A stretch of DNA of 64,000 bases from Tribonema minus (lineage: Eukaryota > Sar > Xanthophyceae > Tribonematales > Tribonemataceae): NCBI GenBank assembly GCA_017506865.1, contig JAFCMP010000257.1, positions 434,001 through 498,000 of the forward strand. The letters are read 5' to 3'. This document shows, piece by piece, positions 1 to 13,200 of the stretch (the first letter of the stretch is position 1; each line of letters starts with the position of its first letter). A model generated the notes under the pieces. The model did not search any database. It was not told the DNA's origin and saw nothing but the letters and a program-made list of their open reading frames with translations. The translations under genes were made by a program, and so were the position numbers.

Positions 1-861
1 TATTTCAACGCAAACGTTACGCGAATGTCATGACAACATTCTTGTCAGGAGTGGAAATCCGCTTTGGCAATTGCTTTAATGTTTGGAGTGAGCAATCAAG
101 GCTTTCGAGAGCTTGCTGCCTTTGGGGAGGTGCGATCAACACTGACGCCTTTGGGATCGCGATGACGAAGATAATAAAAAAATTTGAAAAAGGACAGCCG
201 AAGTGCTGAATGCTGACCTGATATTGCAGGACTTTGGCGTGGACTCACCAAATAGACTGCCCATCACTGTGTCCTGTAGTCCCGCGCGCTCCGCTCCGAG
301 TCATTCATTCCAACGCGCCTCTTCCGATCCTCAGTTGCTGAACAGTTGCCGATCAGAGACCCGCGTCGCTAGAGAATTCCTACGCCACAGTCAGACTTTG
401 AGCTGCAATGCACATGGGCACCCTCAAGCTTGGCAGTGGCTTGGGGGGGGGGCTTGGCGTGGGCAGGAGCAAAACACAATTTTGTGCGAAGAGTCTCGAT
501 TAACCCCCTATTTCTTAAACAACTGCGGAGTTCTGCACCTGTTGAAGCACCCTGTTGAACTTTAGCTTTGCATCCTGACCTAGGGCAAGGGTTAACCTCC
601 AGTGATCATTTTGCCTAGAGGCGTGATGCAGACGTGTCAGCATGGTCCTCAGTTCTGGGCGCTGTCAAAGGCGACCCCCAGGCCTGCATAAATCTTTTCA
701 AAGACGGGACAAGTGTGCCTCATGGCTGGGACAAGTGTGATGGCTGGGCAACCTGAAGTAGCCTAAGGGTTTGGTTGTGGGGTGTTGGTGGTAGTGTGAA
801 GAGGGGGAAGCCTGTGTGCGTTTGAGTCTCTCTTCGGAGAAGGAATGTTGCATTGAGTGCA
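1..861. other. gene-free left edge with a diverged dispersed repeat
   Basis: I see no convincing gene here. The open frame at 203-565 has no recognisable domain. From about 225 to 600 the DNA resembles 24540-24880: both hold a 'ctcaccaaa' block, a 'cgcgcctcttcc' block, a 'ccgcgtcgct' block and a G-run in the same order. It is therefore best read as an old dispersed repeat. Confidence 0.4.
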
Positions 862-934
862 AATCCAAGGGCTTTTCGCGCCCCTTGCGAAGCGAAATTA
901 ATAAGCGAAGCGAAATTAATAAAAGTACAACATC
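862..934 (+). mobile_element. solo 3' tail of retrotransposon family A
   Basis: The segment carries the family-A terminal signature, a 'cttttcgcgcccc' block followed by 'gaaattaataaaagtacaac'. That signature also ends the copies finishing near 5413 and 62300. The A-rich part has a short internal duplication of 'gcgaagcgaaattaataa'. The last 14 bases (AAAAGTACAACATC) recur at 5400-5413, so this tail appears to be the target into which the next copy inserted. Confidence 0.7.
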
Positions 935-3900
935 GGCAGCAGCGGTGCCGGCGGCGGCAGTGCAGCCGGTACTAAGGACAGCGGCGCTGGCAACGGCCGC
1001 AGCAGTGATGCCAGCAGCCGCAGCGGCGGTGCTAGCAACAGCGGCAGTGGCGCGCGAACTCAAAACGGCCGCGGTGGCCGTGGCAGCGGTCGCAGCAGCG
1101 ACAGCGGCGGACGAGGCTGTGGTCGTGGCGGCCGCGGCGGCGGCGGAGGGGGCCCCAGAGCGGCAGGTGCGGCGACAGCAGCGGCAGCGCCAGGCCCTGC
1201 AGGCGCAGCAGGTGGGGCAGGTGGGCTTTTCACGTGGACCATCTCAACCCCCGCAGTCGCAGCAGTGCTTGACAGCATCAGCCTCGATGAGCTGTGCAAG
1301 CTGCAGTTCGCGACAACTAGAAGCCTTGCTAGACCACGCAATCGTCGCTATGTGGGAGCTGCACTGGAGAACGCAGCAACACATCTGTTGGCACACACAA
1401 TGACGATGTTCGTCAATGCGGCGCGGGAGCCAGATTCCGCAGGGCGGGTGCAGCGACTGCAAAGATCCACGATTCTACACCACCTCATGCCATCACTCAT
1501 CACCTCCACCGATGGCGCACCTGGCATCACTCGCTCCGACAGAATCAGAATGTTGGCACGCGGTGAGCTTGACCGGTTGGTGCCAGCGCTCCTCGCACAC
1601 GCGCGTGCGCACCGGCGCTGGCGCGCGCGCCAGCAAACGGAGGCAGCGATCAACGCCTACGTCCTACAGTGCATGGGCACACGGGGGGGGCTACAGCAGG
1701 CAGCACGTTTCCTTCAGCCCAAAACGGTGGCGACACCTGATGATGACTGCTTTGCCGCCATGCAGTCCAAACACCCCCCCGCTGCGCCAGGGGAACAACT
1801 CCATGAGCTATCCGGCATGGTTGATCAGCTTGTGGCGAAAGCAGCCGACATGCCAGCAGAACTCAGCCTGTTACAGGGGGAGGGGATTGAGCCAGAGACG
1901 GTTGCCAAGCTCATCCAGCGAGCAAGCCCTTACAGTGGAGCAGGCCCATCGGGGCTGCGCTACAGCCACCTGCAGGATGCGCTACGCACAAGCTCAGGCT
2001 GGGGACGGCATGAGTTTGCTGCTGTCCTCACGCGGTGGCTTCAGACCGTTATGCGGGAGGCTGCGCGGCTGCCGGATGCCTTCTGGCAGTTGCATGGCGC
2101 GGGGCGCCTGACGCCACTTGCAGAACAACAGGAAGATGGTACAGCTAAGCAGCGGCCCATCGTTTGCGGCGAGGTGCTGCAGCGACTATGCAATTCGGTG
2201 TACGTGGCAGACCGCAAAGACTTCCTGGCGGAGCTCCTTGAGCCAGACGGGCAGTATGGGGTAGCCATCTCAGCAGGAGCGGAGAAAGCGGCCATGGCCG
2301 GCAAACTCGCGTATGAGCTCGGTCACTGGCAGTTCATGCTGGACCTCAAGAATGCCTTCAACATGGTGTTCGTCCTGGCGGCAGCGGAATGGGTAGCAGC
2401 ACAGCTGCCGGACTTCCTCGACTACTTCATCGGCACATACGTTCGCACTCTGCCACGCCTGCTGTTCCAGCACGTCGACGGCTCCACGCGCATCATCATG
2501 TCTCAGCGCGGGTTTAAGCAGGGGGACCCCGCGGCACCGATGCTCTTCTGCGGCGCCATTGCTCAGTGCTTAAGATCAATTGAAACGGTTCAATGAGGCG
2601 GCGGCCGCGCAGCGCGCGCAGAGGCGGATGGGCGCCTACATGGACAATGCCAACGTCCGAACAGGCGCTTGCACGCTGACTCAGGATGACATACAGGCGG
2701 TGGCGCAGCTCAAACAACACTTTGCGGAGGTGGGGCTGGAGCTAAACCTCACCAAGTCACGCGCGCTGCCTGGCAGGGGGCATGTGGTGACAGACCACGA
2801 GCGGCAACTGCTGCAGCAGCTGGGCGTTCAGCTAGTGGGGGATACGGATGAAAATCAGAACCGTGGAGCTGTATTGCTGGGGGTGCCGGTGGGCCACAGC
2901 AGCTTTGTGGACGCATGGCTGCGCAGGGAAGCGGGTGCAGGCGGGGCAGGGGCTCGATTTGCAGAGCGATGCGCGCGCCTGACATCTCCAAGGGCTATGT
3001 TCAGGTTACTGCGCTACTGCGTGGTGCCTCGCATGACGTACTGCCTGCGCACCATTCCCACTACGCAGACAGCGCCAGCCGCCAAGGAGTGGGATCGGGT
3101 CACGCAGTGGGTGCTTGAGCACTCAATGGGCCTGCAGCCACCAGGCCAGACCTGGCGCCAGTTTGAGCAAAGTGGGGCCCACTTCCATCTGGCAGCGCAC
3201 GGCCCAGCCTTACAGCAAGCGCGACTCCCAACACGGCATGGCGGCCTTGGCATTACCAGCGCCTGCGACATCGCTGATGCTGCGTATGTGGCGGGCACAT
3301 TGCAAGCGCTGCAACCAGCACTCTCTGGATGGGCGGGGGTGCTGCAGCAGGCGGCTCCTCAAGCGGCTGCAGACAACGCTGCTGAGGATGCGGCAACACA
3401 AGCGGCACCGGCAGCAGCGGCAGCAGCACCAGCACCAGCCTGGTGCTGATGCTGCTGAGCAGCATCAGCAGCGGCAACTGTTACAGCGGCAGCGGCGGTT
3501 GCCAGTGGAGGCGCGACCGCTCCGGCAGCGGCAACTGCATCAGCGGCTGGCCGCGCTTATGGCGCAGCCATTCCGGCAACACACGACGCAGCTGCCGCTG
3601 GATCAGGGGCCGCGGCGGCAGCACAGGCGGCACCAGCGGCAGCAGCAGCAGCGGCGGCGCACGCCGCAACTACTCCGGCGGCAGCAGCAGCGGCGGCAGC
3701 AGCAGCTGCTCCAGCATCAGAGGCTGCTGCAGCAGCGGCAGCACATGTTGCACCTCAAGTGGCCTCGGCGGCATCACTAACTGCAGCATCAACAGCAGCG
3801 GCTGCGGGCATAGGCAACACAGCTGCTACAGGCCCTACTAGCCTAAGGGCTGCTGCAGCACCTGCAACAGGAGCAGCGTCGGCAGGCGGCGCCGCAACCG

Positions 3901-5413
3901 TGCCGGCTGCGACAGCGGCAATGGCGGTGGCAGCGGCCAATGCGGCAGGTGCTGCACCAACACCTGCGGCAGCAGCAACACCACTGGCAGCAGCAGCAAC
4001 GGCAGGCGGCGCAGCTGCAGCACCAGCGCACGCAGCAGCGGCAGCCGTCAATGCAGGCGCTGCGCGTTCCACACCAGCAATGCTGCAAGGCGCAGCAGCA
4101 GCAGAGGTGGCGCGCCTGCCCCTCATGCGGACGATCGCCACAGCTGCCACACCTCTACGTGCAGCAACAGGTGACAAGCTGGAACATATACTGCCACCAG
4201 CGCTAACGCCACTGCAGCAGCAACCACCTACGCAGCAGCCGCCGCTGCGGCCGACAGCAGGTGGTGGCACTGGTGCGGATGCTGCTTGCGTACTTGACGC
4301 CAGTGCTCTACAGTTGCAGGGTAGCCTGAAGCGCCCCAATCAGAGTGCGCTTGCAGATGCCGTCGCTACCGAGCTTGCAGATAAGGTGGAGGCGGACCTG
4401 CAACAGCTGCCGCAGGGCACGCAACGCACGCAAGCACTTGCTCGATTCCGGTCGCAGCGCCACATGCACTCGATCGGCATGGCATTCCTCAACGAGCCCA
4501 TGTACTCCACAACGGCTTCGTTCGATGGCCTATCCTGGCAGCTGGCCGTCAAACGCGCCATCGGAGTAGAGGAGCAGACGGCAGGCTGCAAGCTGTGCGG
4601 GAAGTCGCCGGGCGGCACCCTGCATGCACGGCTGTGTCAAGCGCCACGCGTCAAGGCGCACGACACCATCGTTCACAATAGCGTCAAGAGGGCCACGCAG
4701 CGCATCCTGCGGCAATACCTCAAAACGGGACTGGTGGACGAGGACTACACGCCGTTTCTGGGGTCCGCTGGGCCGCCGGGGAGTCGCAGGATGGACATCG
4801 TGCTGCCTGCCGACGCCTTCCCGGTGACCGGCTACGACGACCCGACACGCCACCTACCGCTCATGGTGGACGTTACCTGCTTCGAGGCACAGGTGGCGTC
4901 GCGGGCGGCGAAGACTGCAGCAGACCCCGAGCGATGCTGCCGCGACCAAGAGGCCGCCAAGACTACCCACTATTCTGGTCATTATGATCAGAATTGCTAC
5001 AAACTTGCCACTTTGGCAATAGGGTCATTTGGCAGCATCGGGGAGCAGGGGCGGAAGCTGCTGGAGGCTGTGGCGACGGAGTATGCCAGCAGGATGTCAG
5101 TGCCCGGAGGAGCGCGCCCTAAAGCTCTGCAAGGGCATCGCCCTGGCGCGCTTACGCTCGGCACTGTCGGCAGCGCTCCACATGGCGTACTCTGGCCGTG
5201 TCATGACACACATGGCAGAATCCAGGGGGGGGGGGCACACAGAGGAGGACGTAGGGGAGGACCCCGAGATGCCAATTGGCGGCGGCGGCGTTTGAGTGGT
5301 TGTCGTTGCGACACTTTCAGACTGTCATACGACATGTAGATTCCTTACAGCTAGATGCCAATCATCTGGGCTTTTTCGCGCCCTGAGCGAGAATTAATAA
5401 AAAGTACAACATC
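921..5413 (+). mobile_element. family-A non-LTR retrotransposon, 5'-truncated copy 1
   Basis: This copy is almost base-for-base the same as 57864-62293. It begins abruptly at about 935, inside the Gly/Ser-rich coding region, so the zinc-finger N-terminus is missing. A 14-bp target-site duplication, AAAAGTACAACATC, flanks it at 921-934 and 5400-5413. 5' truncation with a short duplication is what target-primed reverse transcription produces. The 3' end runs through 'gcgccctgagcgag' and 'aattaataaaaagtacaac'. The left duplication is the end of an older family-A tail, so the two are joined head to tail. Confidence 0.85.
935..5295 (+). pseudogene. inactivated RT-endonuclease ORF of family-A copy 1
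   Basis: The reading frame is a decayed version of the 1779-residue ORF at 56847-62186. A 10-bp insertion near 2570 shifts frame just before the catalytic loop, and a second insertion of about 23 bp near 3440 shifts it again in the Ala-rich spacer. A single extra base near 5130 scrambles the C-terminus. The catalytic YMDD reads YMDN here (about 2637-2650), so the polymerase would be dead even with the frame repaired. A 6-bp in-frame insertion lies near 1994. The pieces remain recognisable as reverse transcriptase (1265-2596, then 2580-3449), Ala-rich spacer, CCHC knuckle and restriction-like endonuclease (3759-5339). Confidence 0.85.
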
Positions 5414-7245
5414 ACACGTGTGGTGTCGGGTTCTGATCTTATTGTTCGAAGAAAAGTGCTAGCATCATGCTAGGCAAATGCCGCCTTGCATGATCATCAC
5501 CAAGAGCGGCTGACAGAGTTACACTTTTGGCAAAAGTTGCTTCAGGGCGATGACTTTTTGTCATGTTAGCCGCACTTGTGATAACCCAGCGCCCCAGACC
5601 ACGCTGCCTTCATGAATTCACAAACATCATGCCTGCCGCTCACCTGATGCTCATCACATTCCCATAGTAATTTCAAGTGACTTCAGAGGTTTACATGTGC
5701 ACGTGTACGGCTGCAACAGGACCCTTCAAGTTGGTATCAAACGCATGGTGCCAATACATGCGCACATGACGATGACATTCTGGTGCCTGCTCACAGCCGC
5801 ATTACGGCATGCACTGCAATCTTGATGAGGGCCAATCTGCATGGGGCTAGGAAGTTGACAGGCGTCGACTCGCCAAGCAGCTCATTGGTGTTGTTGTGGC
5901 GTGTTTAGTGCAACGCTCACATGAACCTTGAGACCTTTGACGTGCGGGAAAGTTTGCATGTCGCAGGCCTTGCTGCTCGCATAGCAAAATTATTCGAGTA
6001 TATTGAGGATCCAAAGGCAAGTCTGGGCTTACAATGACCTTTGTCAGAACATGCGAACTAATCTCAGTAACTTTAAGTTGCACATTGCGGTGACCTGTGC
6101 CACCGTGTCAGTGACTCGCATGGTGATCCAACCAGGTGAGCACTGCTACACTAAGCTTAGGGAAAATCGTTGCCATGGGCACAAACTGGAACAGGAAGCG
6201 GTCAAAACTAACCGCAATGGCGTCCTCAGGAAGGGGACCTGCCATGCGGGTGGGTGCAAGGCAGTAAACTGCGGAAAAGCTAGCTCCGACTCGCTACAGC
6301 TGATTTATGGTCCGACATGGTCACAGACGCAGCTGCACTACATGCAGCTGGCTGCGTGGCGCCCCACAACCGGTCCGGGAACCGACTTCAAGTTGAAATT
6401 GTCGCGGTCTGCCTGCGCAGTACGCCCGCCATTGAATGAATGTCGCGGTCCTTGCCCTGTGCATTGGAAGCTGTGCCACAGCTTGATGCGAAACAACACC
6501 CACGCACTGCTAAAGGGCAACAGAACCTAAAAAAATCCATAGTTGAGTCACAACCCCCAATGCAACCCAGAAGGCAAACACAGAGCCTCAACTTAAGGAA
6601 CCCTTGCCTACTCCCTAGCTCCTGGTCCCAATGCAACCCCTAATCCAGACGCCAGTGCCACTCTCAGCTGCAGCATGAGGTGAGGTCACTCCCATGTCTG
6701 GCTTGTTTGTGACGCGTAAGTTGAGCTTAAAGTAGCGGCAGATTTGCCGAGACCTGTGGTAACAAAGCAAGTGTGTCACCTTGTCAGTAGGTGTACTAGC
6801 CGAGCGTTAGATTCACGTAAGCATATTCAAATGTGAATGCTGCCGCGACATGCGGGGATGGGATAACATGCTACATGAGGACGCAATTGCAGTGTGCAAC
6901 ACCGGGACTGCTGCGTTTCGCTCACACCAGTGATGGCCAAAGGGATCTGACACCAACTCTCAAGTTCAAGTTCATTTTCAATACCTTGCACTACAGCTGC
7001 AGCGCAAAAGGCGAGCACTGCTTGTAACAGCAACACAGTGAGGCTGGTACTGCGAGCAAAACCAATGCTGTTCTGACTACTACTACTAGTAGGTCTGATG
7101 ACCGCAACTGACCAAATTCTAAACAACGCCACTTCTGGCTGAATGTGGTCTGTAGTGGGCCGCAACTTGAAGCGCCATATGCCAACCTCACACTGCACAG
7201 TGTCACGTAAACTGGCTGCTACAAGGAGGCACTCACCATATCAAA
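5414..7245. other. intergenic, no supported gene
   Basis: This lies between the family-A copy and the 3' end of the PT-rich gene. An open frame at 6003-6530 (175 codons, plus) has no recognisable domain and a composition like random translation, so I do not call it. No RNA gene or clear repeat was seen. Confidence 0.4.
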
Positions 7246-10200
7246 TCAGCGACCACACACATACCCTATCCCTGCGACATAGGGGGGGGCGATGGTGCTG
7301 CCCGGCGGCACAACCCCCTTGATCGTCACGGTGCGCAGCCCTATGAACACCAAGTTTGACGGACAGCTGGTGTTCGTGGCTGAAACCGAAGTCTTGAGCC
7401 CAAAGGGGCCGGAGAAGGTGGCAAACGAATCCACCGTTACAGCGAATCTTGACGCCACGGTGACGGCGCCCTGCGACGCAGTGACCGACCACGATCCTGT
7501 GCGCGCTCCGTTGAATGGCAGCCCGTTGCGCCCTGAGACGGTCACCTACAGCGGCATGAGCAGAGACGAATGCAACTTGAAGATCTGCTGACTAGGATGT
7601 GCGCGCTCATGATTGCGAGCAGCTGATCACTGAGCGAGTTCTCAGCGAGTGTGGCACGGCATCGTGATTGTGAACTTCAGGCGACAGGCGTTTCTGAAGT
7701 GATTGCCCTTGCGTGCAACAGCGCCTCTAGTGAGCAGTGCGCTGCGTGGTTGCGCACGGTGCAATCTGATTATATACTTTGGAGCTACTAGTAGTAGGGA
7801 TGCGGCTGCCAGCAGCACGGAGAGCACCTGGCAGTGCTCAGACTGGTTGGGGTAGCGAAGCCACCGCCAAACAGGCTCTATATGGCCGGCGTTTGGCCCT
7901 TGGAGAACTGTAAGGCTCGTTTTGCGGCAACTCTTTCGCACTATGTATGCAGTCAATAGGTTGTGAAGATAATGCCATCAGATATAGCAGCAGAAACACA
8001 AGCGTGGCTGAGGTGTCGTGATGCTCGCGCACCAGCGACAGTGGCCCAGTGGCCCAGAGAGAGAATGCGCACGCAGTTTACAGAACTGGCTGGCAACAGC
8101 GCTGCCGTGCAATGCAGCGTCGCTCGGACTCAGCAGCACCATCCTGCTACGCGGACACAGGACAACGCACATCGCATACTTCAACTTCAGCTGTGACGCA
8201 CCGCAGCGGGAGAGACGGTGGGCATGGGCGTCGGCGCGGGCGTCGGCGAGTCAGTGCTCGTCTGCGGCGGCACAGCGTACGCGTTGTTTGTGCGGACGGG
8301 CAGCACCACCGGACCGCTGTTAAGCGCGCTTGGGTCGCCCGACGTACACGTCACGCTGACGATGGTGTCCAGCTGATCGCTGCTGAGCAGTGTGACGGCG
8401 TTCACGACGTAGCGCGGCGGGCAGACGGTGGAGACGACGGCAGTCGGGCGGTTGGTGGGACCCAGGTCCACCACTCCTGTGAGTCAGAATTAGAGCGAGT
8501 GTTGGGGATCGGTGTTGGGGCAGCAGGCGGGTTTTGAATGAGCCAACGCTCAACCGATCATCGTTGAGCAAGTGAAGGTAGACCCGCGCAGACTTGGTGG
8601 TAGCGTGCGGCCCTCATGATGTTTTCCATGAAGCACAATTGAGAGTAATTACGACTGAGGTAGAGGTACACAGCACAGCGATTCGCATCGGCGGCTGCTT
8701 TGCCTGTGGCATGAATGCACCTACAGCACAAAGGTCGATGCTGCTCTACACTCCGGTGAGGTGATGCAGACTTTGTGGCTGTTGAATGTGATATGACGGC
8801 AGTGCACTACAAGGAGCCATGTGCATGAGCTTCAAGTAGCAGACAAAAGTGTGTAGTTCAGCATACTCTGCATCGCAACCTCAACTCTGTTCGTTGTCTC
8901 AAGATCCACTGATGCATTAGGAAACATCTGTGCCTGCCAAGCAGGTCAGCGTTTGCGTTTTAGGTTGCATCATATCAGATACATGTTGCTGTTCACATTA
9001 GTGCAGCGCAACAGCTCTTGGCAGCGCATAGGTGCTTTGAACAAACGCCAAGGCAGGTGCAAGATATGCGGCCAGAGATTGGGCCGTGCCAATGCCATCG
9101 CTACACTCAACCCGCGCGTGTTGAAATGTGAACTGTTGCAGGAGACGTGAGGCTTTCAACCGGTATACCATAGAGTTCATAGTGGTGCGACCAATGCCAG
9201 CAGTCTCGTTGTTTGCACCGGCTCACGTATTCCACGCATCTATGCTCCACCATGTCGAACTCGGCCCTCCTCACTGTAACTTGCCGCAGAAGAAATAGGC
9301 ACAGCGCTCGATGCCACACAAGTACACGAGGGTTTCCGCCTCTCAAACGGAAGTCAACAAAGTGCATGGCGCCATTCCAGCAGCTTACGCAACGCGCTGT
9401 GCGTGTGGCTGCTACCCTTAAAGCTTGAGTACTTCAAGTGTAACAAGGTCATTTCCATTGCTCACCTCCGCTCTGCCCACACACGATCCCTGCATCAACA
9501 CAGCAGACAGTCAGGGCTGTGAGTGTCACGGCCGGAAGCTGCAGACGCAGGCAAATCGTGAGGGACGCCATGCCAAGCGGTGCCATGGTTCAATCACGTA
9601 GTGCCGACACACGACCTTCAACACGGTTTGGTGGTGCAGCTGAATGCATCAGAGTTCCAGCATGGTCACAATACTGGCGACACAGGCATATTAAGTGCCG
9701 TTGTCGTTGAGCTTCAGCACCTGCACGTCACGAAGCGTCCTTAAGCACATTACCCTCTGAGTTGCCGGACGCATGTGTAGCATAGCAGTGCACTGATTGG
9801 TTGCAGTAGGCGCAGCACGACGACCGTCTTTGACATGCTTTTGGGCTGTACGCCAGACCTCAAGCAGCGTTTCCTCACCACTGCAGACAGAACATTACAA
9901 TGAGACATTACAATGAGTAACCCTCGCCACAGACCCCCAGAACCGCGCAAGCGCCGCAAAAGCGGGGCAAATGCGCGCAACCATGTTCACAAGCAGCTCA
10001 TGGGTGCTTTGAGGTATGTAGGCCTCTGCATGTTTGCACACGCGGTCATCGCACATGTTGAACTTGCGCAGCGCAACATGTGACTCACCAAACCCCGACA
10101 CGTACGAGTCGCCGCTCTCGATGAACGTCACGGCGTACCGCAGCCCGGTGATCCTCTGTGCGGCAGCACACGTCACCTCCTCCCCGGGCAACCCTGACTG

Positions 10201-13200
10201 CCCAAACTTGCCAAAATTGTTGGCAAAGGAGTCCGCAGTCATGTAGAAGCGCGACACGAACTGCTTCTGCTCAAAGCCCAGCGTATTGCTTGCGCTCGCT
10301 CCGTTGAAGCCCTGCCCGTTTGAGAAGGTGGCTGGGGAGCCGCCATCGCCGCCGGCGCGGATGAAGAGCGTCGTGACGGTTCCAGCGCTGTCTGTGCATG
10401 TCACGGTGTTGATGGCGTCTAGCCAGCCCCCAGACCTGTGAGGTCAAACACGACACGCGCGAAGGCACCACTGATGGGCGGGGAAGGATTGTGTGCCTGT
10501 GCCAGAAACTACCATGGTAAACGGTGAGTACTATCACAATAGTAGACTGGGGATGCAGTGCTGCTGGAGCGTGCGCACAGTCAATGATGAATGAGATTCT
10601 AATCCTGACCTCAGTTATCATTGCCATCAGCGCCACGACCGGAACCCCAGGTAGCCTTTACTTTGACTGCCTCAGACGCGCGAACCGTCAAAGATCTACC
10701 CACTGCCTTGTGGTCTGCTCAACGCGTGCCAACCTCAACAACTGCGCATGCGTGCTGATGCGCACTGCCTGTGAACTTCAACGCACAGACTGACACCTGG
10801 CGCCATGTTCAACTTGAAGTTCTACCAGTTGCGCAAGCCGCCCACCTGAGGCTCAGACCGGTCACAATGCTCCCGGGAGGACACACCGCCGTGCGTATCT
10901 CATCGTTACTGAGCTCCGGACCGAAGTCGTAAACGCTCGTGCCAGGATCCAGCGTAGGCTGCGCGGTGGACGGCGCTGCCGTAGGGCGGGGCGTCGGCAC
11001 TGCAGACGGTCTGGCGGTTGGCGCGGCAGTAGGCATCGCAGTGGGGACGGCGGTGGGCGTTGCCGTAGTGAGAGCGATGGTCGGCAGCGTCGTTGGCAGG
11101 CCTGTCGGCACGCGTGTGGGCTTGCGCGTTGGCGACAGCGAGGGCAGGGCAGTCGGCGTCGAAGTGGGCACCTGGCAGTTACAAGAGAGGGTGGAGAGTC
11201 ACCAGACGTTGGGATTGCTGTTTGCATCTTTGGTGGAAGCGCACTTGCACAGACATAAGAAGCTGCAATCATGGTGCCTTGGTGCATATTGTGCATTTGC
11301 ATCAGCGCTAAGTAGCTAGCTAGCTCCATTGAAAATCATTTCCTCAAAGAGTGGTTGTGGCGTTGTACGCCGGGCAACTTTGAGCGAGTGTGTGAAGCCT
11401 GCTAAACTGAGCAGTGCCGCACGACACACCATTATTGTGGACTTTTGAAGGGAAAATACTTGGCTACTAAGTACAATGGCGCCCGTGAGCAGACAGACAT
11501 TACCAGATGTAGGGAGGAAGGTGTGAATATCAGCAGCTGCTGCCAGTGGGTTGTCAGCAACAGCGGCATTGCACCTGTGTAGGCTGCGGTGTTGGGGTCA
11601 TCGTCGGCGCACTCGATGGCGTTTGGCTGGGGGTGGCAGTCGGCTGCGCTGTTGGATTGTTTGTTGGCTGCGCAGTACAGAGAGAGAGGGAGAGAGTGAA
11701 AGAGGGGGGAGGAGAGAGAGCAACAAAACATAAGAATTGTCAATAGGCATCCTCAAGCACTGGCAAACGCTGTGTGTCACAGTGGTCTACGCTTCACTAC
11801 AAGCTGAAACGTGTGCTGCTAGGAGTGAATGTATTGTGGTTCGTCTACCGGCAAGTGTAACTGCCGTGACCGCCAAGCGTGCAAAACGGCAATGAGCATG
11901 TGACTGCCATATATATGCATATGCTCCAACAAGACAGTTGTGTGTGCCCACTGTCCGCGGAGTCTTGCAGCGCTCACCGCAAAGCAGAGGTCTGCTTGAT
12001 TCAATGTTGTTGGCAAGTTCACATCATACAGCTGCGCCTCCATGCCCATACAACCGAGAGACGTAAAGGCTACAGCTGCAGAGGGCTGATAACATTGCCA
12101 CCACCACGTAAAACAGCAGCAATAGTACTCTAGAGCGCCAGCACCAATTCAAGTAGTTGGGTACATTCTCGATCGTACTGCATAAGATGCTCGGCGACTT
12201 GGACATTCGTGGCACATGACTTCACACCGTGACACATTGTAAGCTACATGCAAATGCTCTCACCGCTTCAGATGGTTGCGCAGAGGGATTTGAAGTTGGC
12301 TGCGCAGTGGGGCTCAAAGTGGGCAGTGGCGTGGGCACAGCGGTTGGCGGACTGGTAACTGGAGCTGCCGAAGGCTTGGCTGTTGGTGTGCTGGTTGGCA
12401 CACGCGTTGGCAATGCGGTGGGCGGTGGTGATGGCTTGGCAGTGGGTGTGCCGGTTGGTACCTGTTTGTATGTATAGGAAAAGCAGCAGTGAGTCACTTG
12501 TGTCGGCACTGAAGGTGCACAGGTAACAACTTGAAAGGGTGCGCACAGTGTCGGAATGAAGCTGGAGAAATGACTCACTGCAGATGACCACGAAACTTGA
12601 GGTCTTGGTGTTTCTGCCACGTGACTGCTGCAGCAGCTTGCAATGTACTACAAGGTTTAGGCCTAACATACAGGCACATGACCGGCTGTACAACACATGC
12701 ACCAGTTTGATCATGTGCCGCGCTGCCTCGTGGCACGTGCAATGGCCAACATATCGACTCAGAGAAGTATGACGTGACAAGCATTGCACTAAGATAAATG
12801 CAGTGGGGCAGCCAGACTGCTACATAGGTGGGCCCACGACTGTGGAATGATTTGGTGTTGAACTAATGTAGGGTTAGTCAATGGCAAATACCGTAAAGCA
12901 AAGTACCATGTGGACGACCACGGAGTCTTGGCTGGCAGAGGCGTTTGGTGCCTTTCACCCGGGAGGTCATTGACAGGTATACAGCGAGGAGGGCGTTTAA
13001 GTATGTATGCATGGGGGGTGGGATGGCACAGGTGCAAGTGGCAACCAGCACCTGGCAGGGCACCCGGGCTGTTTGCCAGTGATGGGCTGTTTACCAATCA
13101 TCCACGTGGCAGTAGCACGCCTTATCAGTGCTTCAAGCAACCCATCAGCGCTCTAAGCATGACCCAATGACTTGGCAAACAACCCCCGGGCCTTGAATCA

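Noticed and set aside
816..1403. Ala-rich open frames overlapping the start of family-A copy 1 (and 57562-58332 in copy 2)
   Set aside because: They are frame-shifted readings of the Gly/Ser-rich GC-repeat part of the retrotransposon ORF.
6003..6530. 175-codon plus-strand open frame
   Set aside because: No domain, no splice or neighbour support, and a composition typical of translated spacer.
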